A DNA stretch of 7,231 nt from an uncultured Oscillospiraceae bacterium (GTDB lineage: Bacteria > Bacillota > Clostridia > Oscillospirales > Oscillospiraceae). Below are positions 5,792 to 7,231 of the stretch, in pieces. Within the stretch, counting starts at the first letter, position 1; the number at the start of each line of letters is the position of its first letter. The stretch lies in assembly GCA_900758315.1 (NCBI GenBank), contig CAAERF010000191.1:1-7231 (forward strand), read 5' to 3'. The position numbers and the translations under genes were made by a program. Below the pieces are notes generated by a model, which was not told where the DNA came from, did no database searches, and was given only the letters and a program-made list of their open reading frames with translations.

Positions 5792-7231
5792 AATCGCTGT
5801 GACAATATGCGCACAGTTGATGCCCAACCGCTCCCGTAGCTGCGGGATGGTTCCGTGGGGGACAAACTGGTTGCCCGCGTTGAGCAGAATCAGCTTCCGC
5901 AGGGGAAGTCCCGCCTCCTCCGCCAGAGCAGCCAGACTGGTGCCGATATCGCCGGCGGCGATCACTTCCTCCGCCACCAGCAGCCGCTTGGTCTTCCGGA
6001 CGGACTGGAGGACCAGCTCCGGCACCAGAGGTATCAGCTGATTCAGCTTGATGACCTCAACCTGGATGCCCTCCTCGGCCAGCTGTTCCGCCGCCGCCAG
6101 GACCTCTCCGGTCATCGTGCCGTAACAGACTGCTGTCCAGTCGGAGCCCTCCCGCAGAACGGAGCTGGGCAGGCCGCTCTGGTCGCCGGAGTAGCCATTT
6201 TCCCCGCCGCGGGGATAGCGCAGCGCCACCGGTCCATCCAGCTCCAGCACGGCGCAGCGTAACATCGCGCGCAGCTCCGCAAAGCTGGCCGGAGCCAGTA
6301 CGGTGATGCCGGGCACGGTGGAGAGATAAGCCACGTCAAAGAGTCCCTGATGGGTTTCCCCATCGTCTCCCACCAGGCCTGCCCGGTCCACGCCCAGCAC
6401 CACATGGAGATGCTGCAGGGCCATGTCGTGGAGGAGCATGTCATAGCCTCGCTGCAAAAACGTGGAGTACACCGCAAAGACCGGCACAAGTCCCTGCTTT
6501 GCCATCCCTGAGCACATTGCCGCCGCGTGTCCCTCCGCGATTCCCACGTCGAAGAAGCGCTCCGGGAACCGGGCCGCAAAGCCCTCTAAGCCGGTGCCCG
6601 CCTGCATGGCGGCGGTTACCGCACAGATATTCGGATGCTGTTCCGCCAGCTGGACCAGTTCCGCTCCAAATACGGCGGAAAAGTTGGGCCCGCTTTTGCT
6701 CTTGGGCGCTCCGGTCACCGGGTCAAAGGGCGCCACACCGTGATAGGCGTCTGGCGTCTCCTCTGCTGGTGTCCAGCCCTTTCCCTTTACAGTCCTGACG
6801 TGGAGCAGCACCGGTCCCTCCACCGACTTGGCCCACCGGAGCACCCGGGTCAGTTCTCCCACCTGGTGCCCGTCTACCGGACCGATGTAGGTAAAGCCCA
6901 TGTCCTCAAAAAAGCTGCTGGGCAGTAAATTCCCTTTAATCGCCTTTTTGATGCGGTGGTTAAAGCGATAGATCGCCTTCCCGCCGGGGATTTTCTCTGT
7001 CACACGCCGGTATGCCTTTTTAAAGGAGAGGTAGGTGGGACGAAGGTGATGTCTGGCCAGCAGGTTGGCCACTCCACCCACATTTTTCTGAATGGACATG
7101 CCGTTGTCGTTCAGGATCACCACCAGATTTTCGCCGCTCTGCCCGGCGTCGGACAGCCCCTCGTAGGCCAGCCCGCCGGTCAGCGCACCGTCTCCGATGA
7201 GGGCGAGCACATTGTAATCCTCTCCCAGCAG
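5774..7231 (-). CDS. dxs: 1-deoxy-D-xylulose-5-phosphate synthase, N-terminus cut off by window edge
   Basis: DXS condenses pyruvate and glyceraldehyde 3-phosphate, with thiamine diphosphate and Mg2+, into 1-deoxy-D-xylulose 5-phosphate. This is the entry to the MEP isoprenoid pathway and also a precursor for thiamine and pyridoxal. The window holds 485 C-terminal residues, in frame to base 7231; about 140 residues are missing compared with the ~620-residue E. coli enzyme. Counting from the window edge, the thiamine/Mg site is GDGALTGG (13-20) with NDNGMSI (41-47). GFTYIGPVDGH (112-122) and VKGKGWTPAE (148-157) follow. The pyrimidine-binding domain has VGIAEGHAAA (229-238), where Glu233 is the catalytic glutamate, then YSTFLQRGYD (255-264), DRAGLVGDDGETHQG (282-296) and ALRYPRG (336-342). 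The C-terminal domain ends with NAGNQFVPHGT (451-461). The residue after the catalytic Glu-containing IAE is Gly, where E. coli has Gln. The true start lies upstream of the window. Confidence 0.97.
   Translation of the reverse strand: MLGEDYNVLALIGDGALTGGLAYEGLSDAGQSGENLVVILNDNGMSIQKNVGGVANLLARHHLRPTYLSFKKAYRRVTEKIPGGKAIYRFNHRIKKAIKGNLLPSSFFEDMGFTYIGPVDGHQVGELTRVLRWAKSVEGPVLLHVRTVKGKGWTPAEETPDAYHGVAPFDPVTGAPKSKSGPNFSAVFGAELVQLAEQHPNICAVTAAMQAGTGLEGFAARFPERFFDVGIAEGHAAAMCSGMAKQGLVPVFAVYSTFLQRGYDMLLHDMALQHLHVVLGVDRAGLVGDDGETHQGLFDVAYLSTVPGITVLAPASFAELRAMLRCAVLELDGPVALRYPRGGENGYSGDQSGLPSSVLREGSDWTAVCYGTMTGEVLAAAEQLAEEGIQVEVIKLNQLIPLVPELVLQSVRKTKRLLVAEEVIAAGDIGTSLAALAEEAGLPLRKLILLNAGNQFVPHGTIPQLRERLGINCAHIVTAIQEAVT

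Noticed and set aside
1..7231. A search by eye for CRISPR repeats, tRNA genes, insertion-sequence ends, toxin-antitoxin pairs, phage or defence genes
   Set aside because: Nothing was found. The seven housekeeping genes occupy almost every base, and no non-coding stretch is longer than 34 bases.

Overview
This window is a compact, single-direction stretch of bacterial chromosome. Seven protein genes lie head to tail on the minus strand, so transcription runs from base 7231 toward base 1. The transcription order is dxs (5' part missing), tlyA, nadK, argR, recN, a sugar-nucleotide-type nucleotidyltransferase, and galE (last ~20 codons missing). I see no RNA gene, mobile element, CRISPR array, integrase or plasmid function. 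No intergenic gap exceeds 34 bases.

The order dxs-tlyA-(nadK)-argR-recN is a well-known Firmicutes arrangement; the version with nadK between tlyA and argR is typical of Clostridia. The DNA is clearly GC-rich, and every visible start has a strong purine-rich ribosome binding site. I infer a GC-rich clostridial lineage, perhaps an Oscillospiraceae/Ruminococcaceae-type gut anaerobe. That placement rests on gene order and composition, not on a marker gene.

Region by region: 5774-7231 is dxs, the first step of the MEP isoprenoid pathway. 4971-5777 is tlyA, an rRNA 2'-O-methyltransferase. 4120-4974 is nadK, NAD kinase. 3657-4109 is argR, the arginine repressor. 1928-3628 is recN, an SMC-like repair ATPase. 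961-1893 is the nucleotidyltransferase and 1-948 is galE, UDP-glucose 4-epimerase. The dxs/tlyA and tlyA/nadK pairs each overlap by the four bases ATGA, with nearly identical ribosome binding sites. The later genes are separated by 10, 28, 34 and 12 bases.

The genes do not form one pathway. The first five look like a conserved housekeeping transcription unit: isoprenoid precursors, rRNA modification, NADP supply, arginine control and DNA repair. The last two look like a sugar-nucleotide pair placed after recN, where many spore-forming relatives carry spoIVB and spo0A. I see no undescribed system here. The points most worth a second look are the unresolved substrate of the nucleotidyltransferase next to galE, the changed gene neighbourhood after recN, and the two near-identical coupling junctions.
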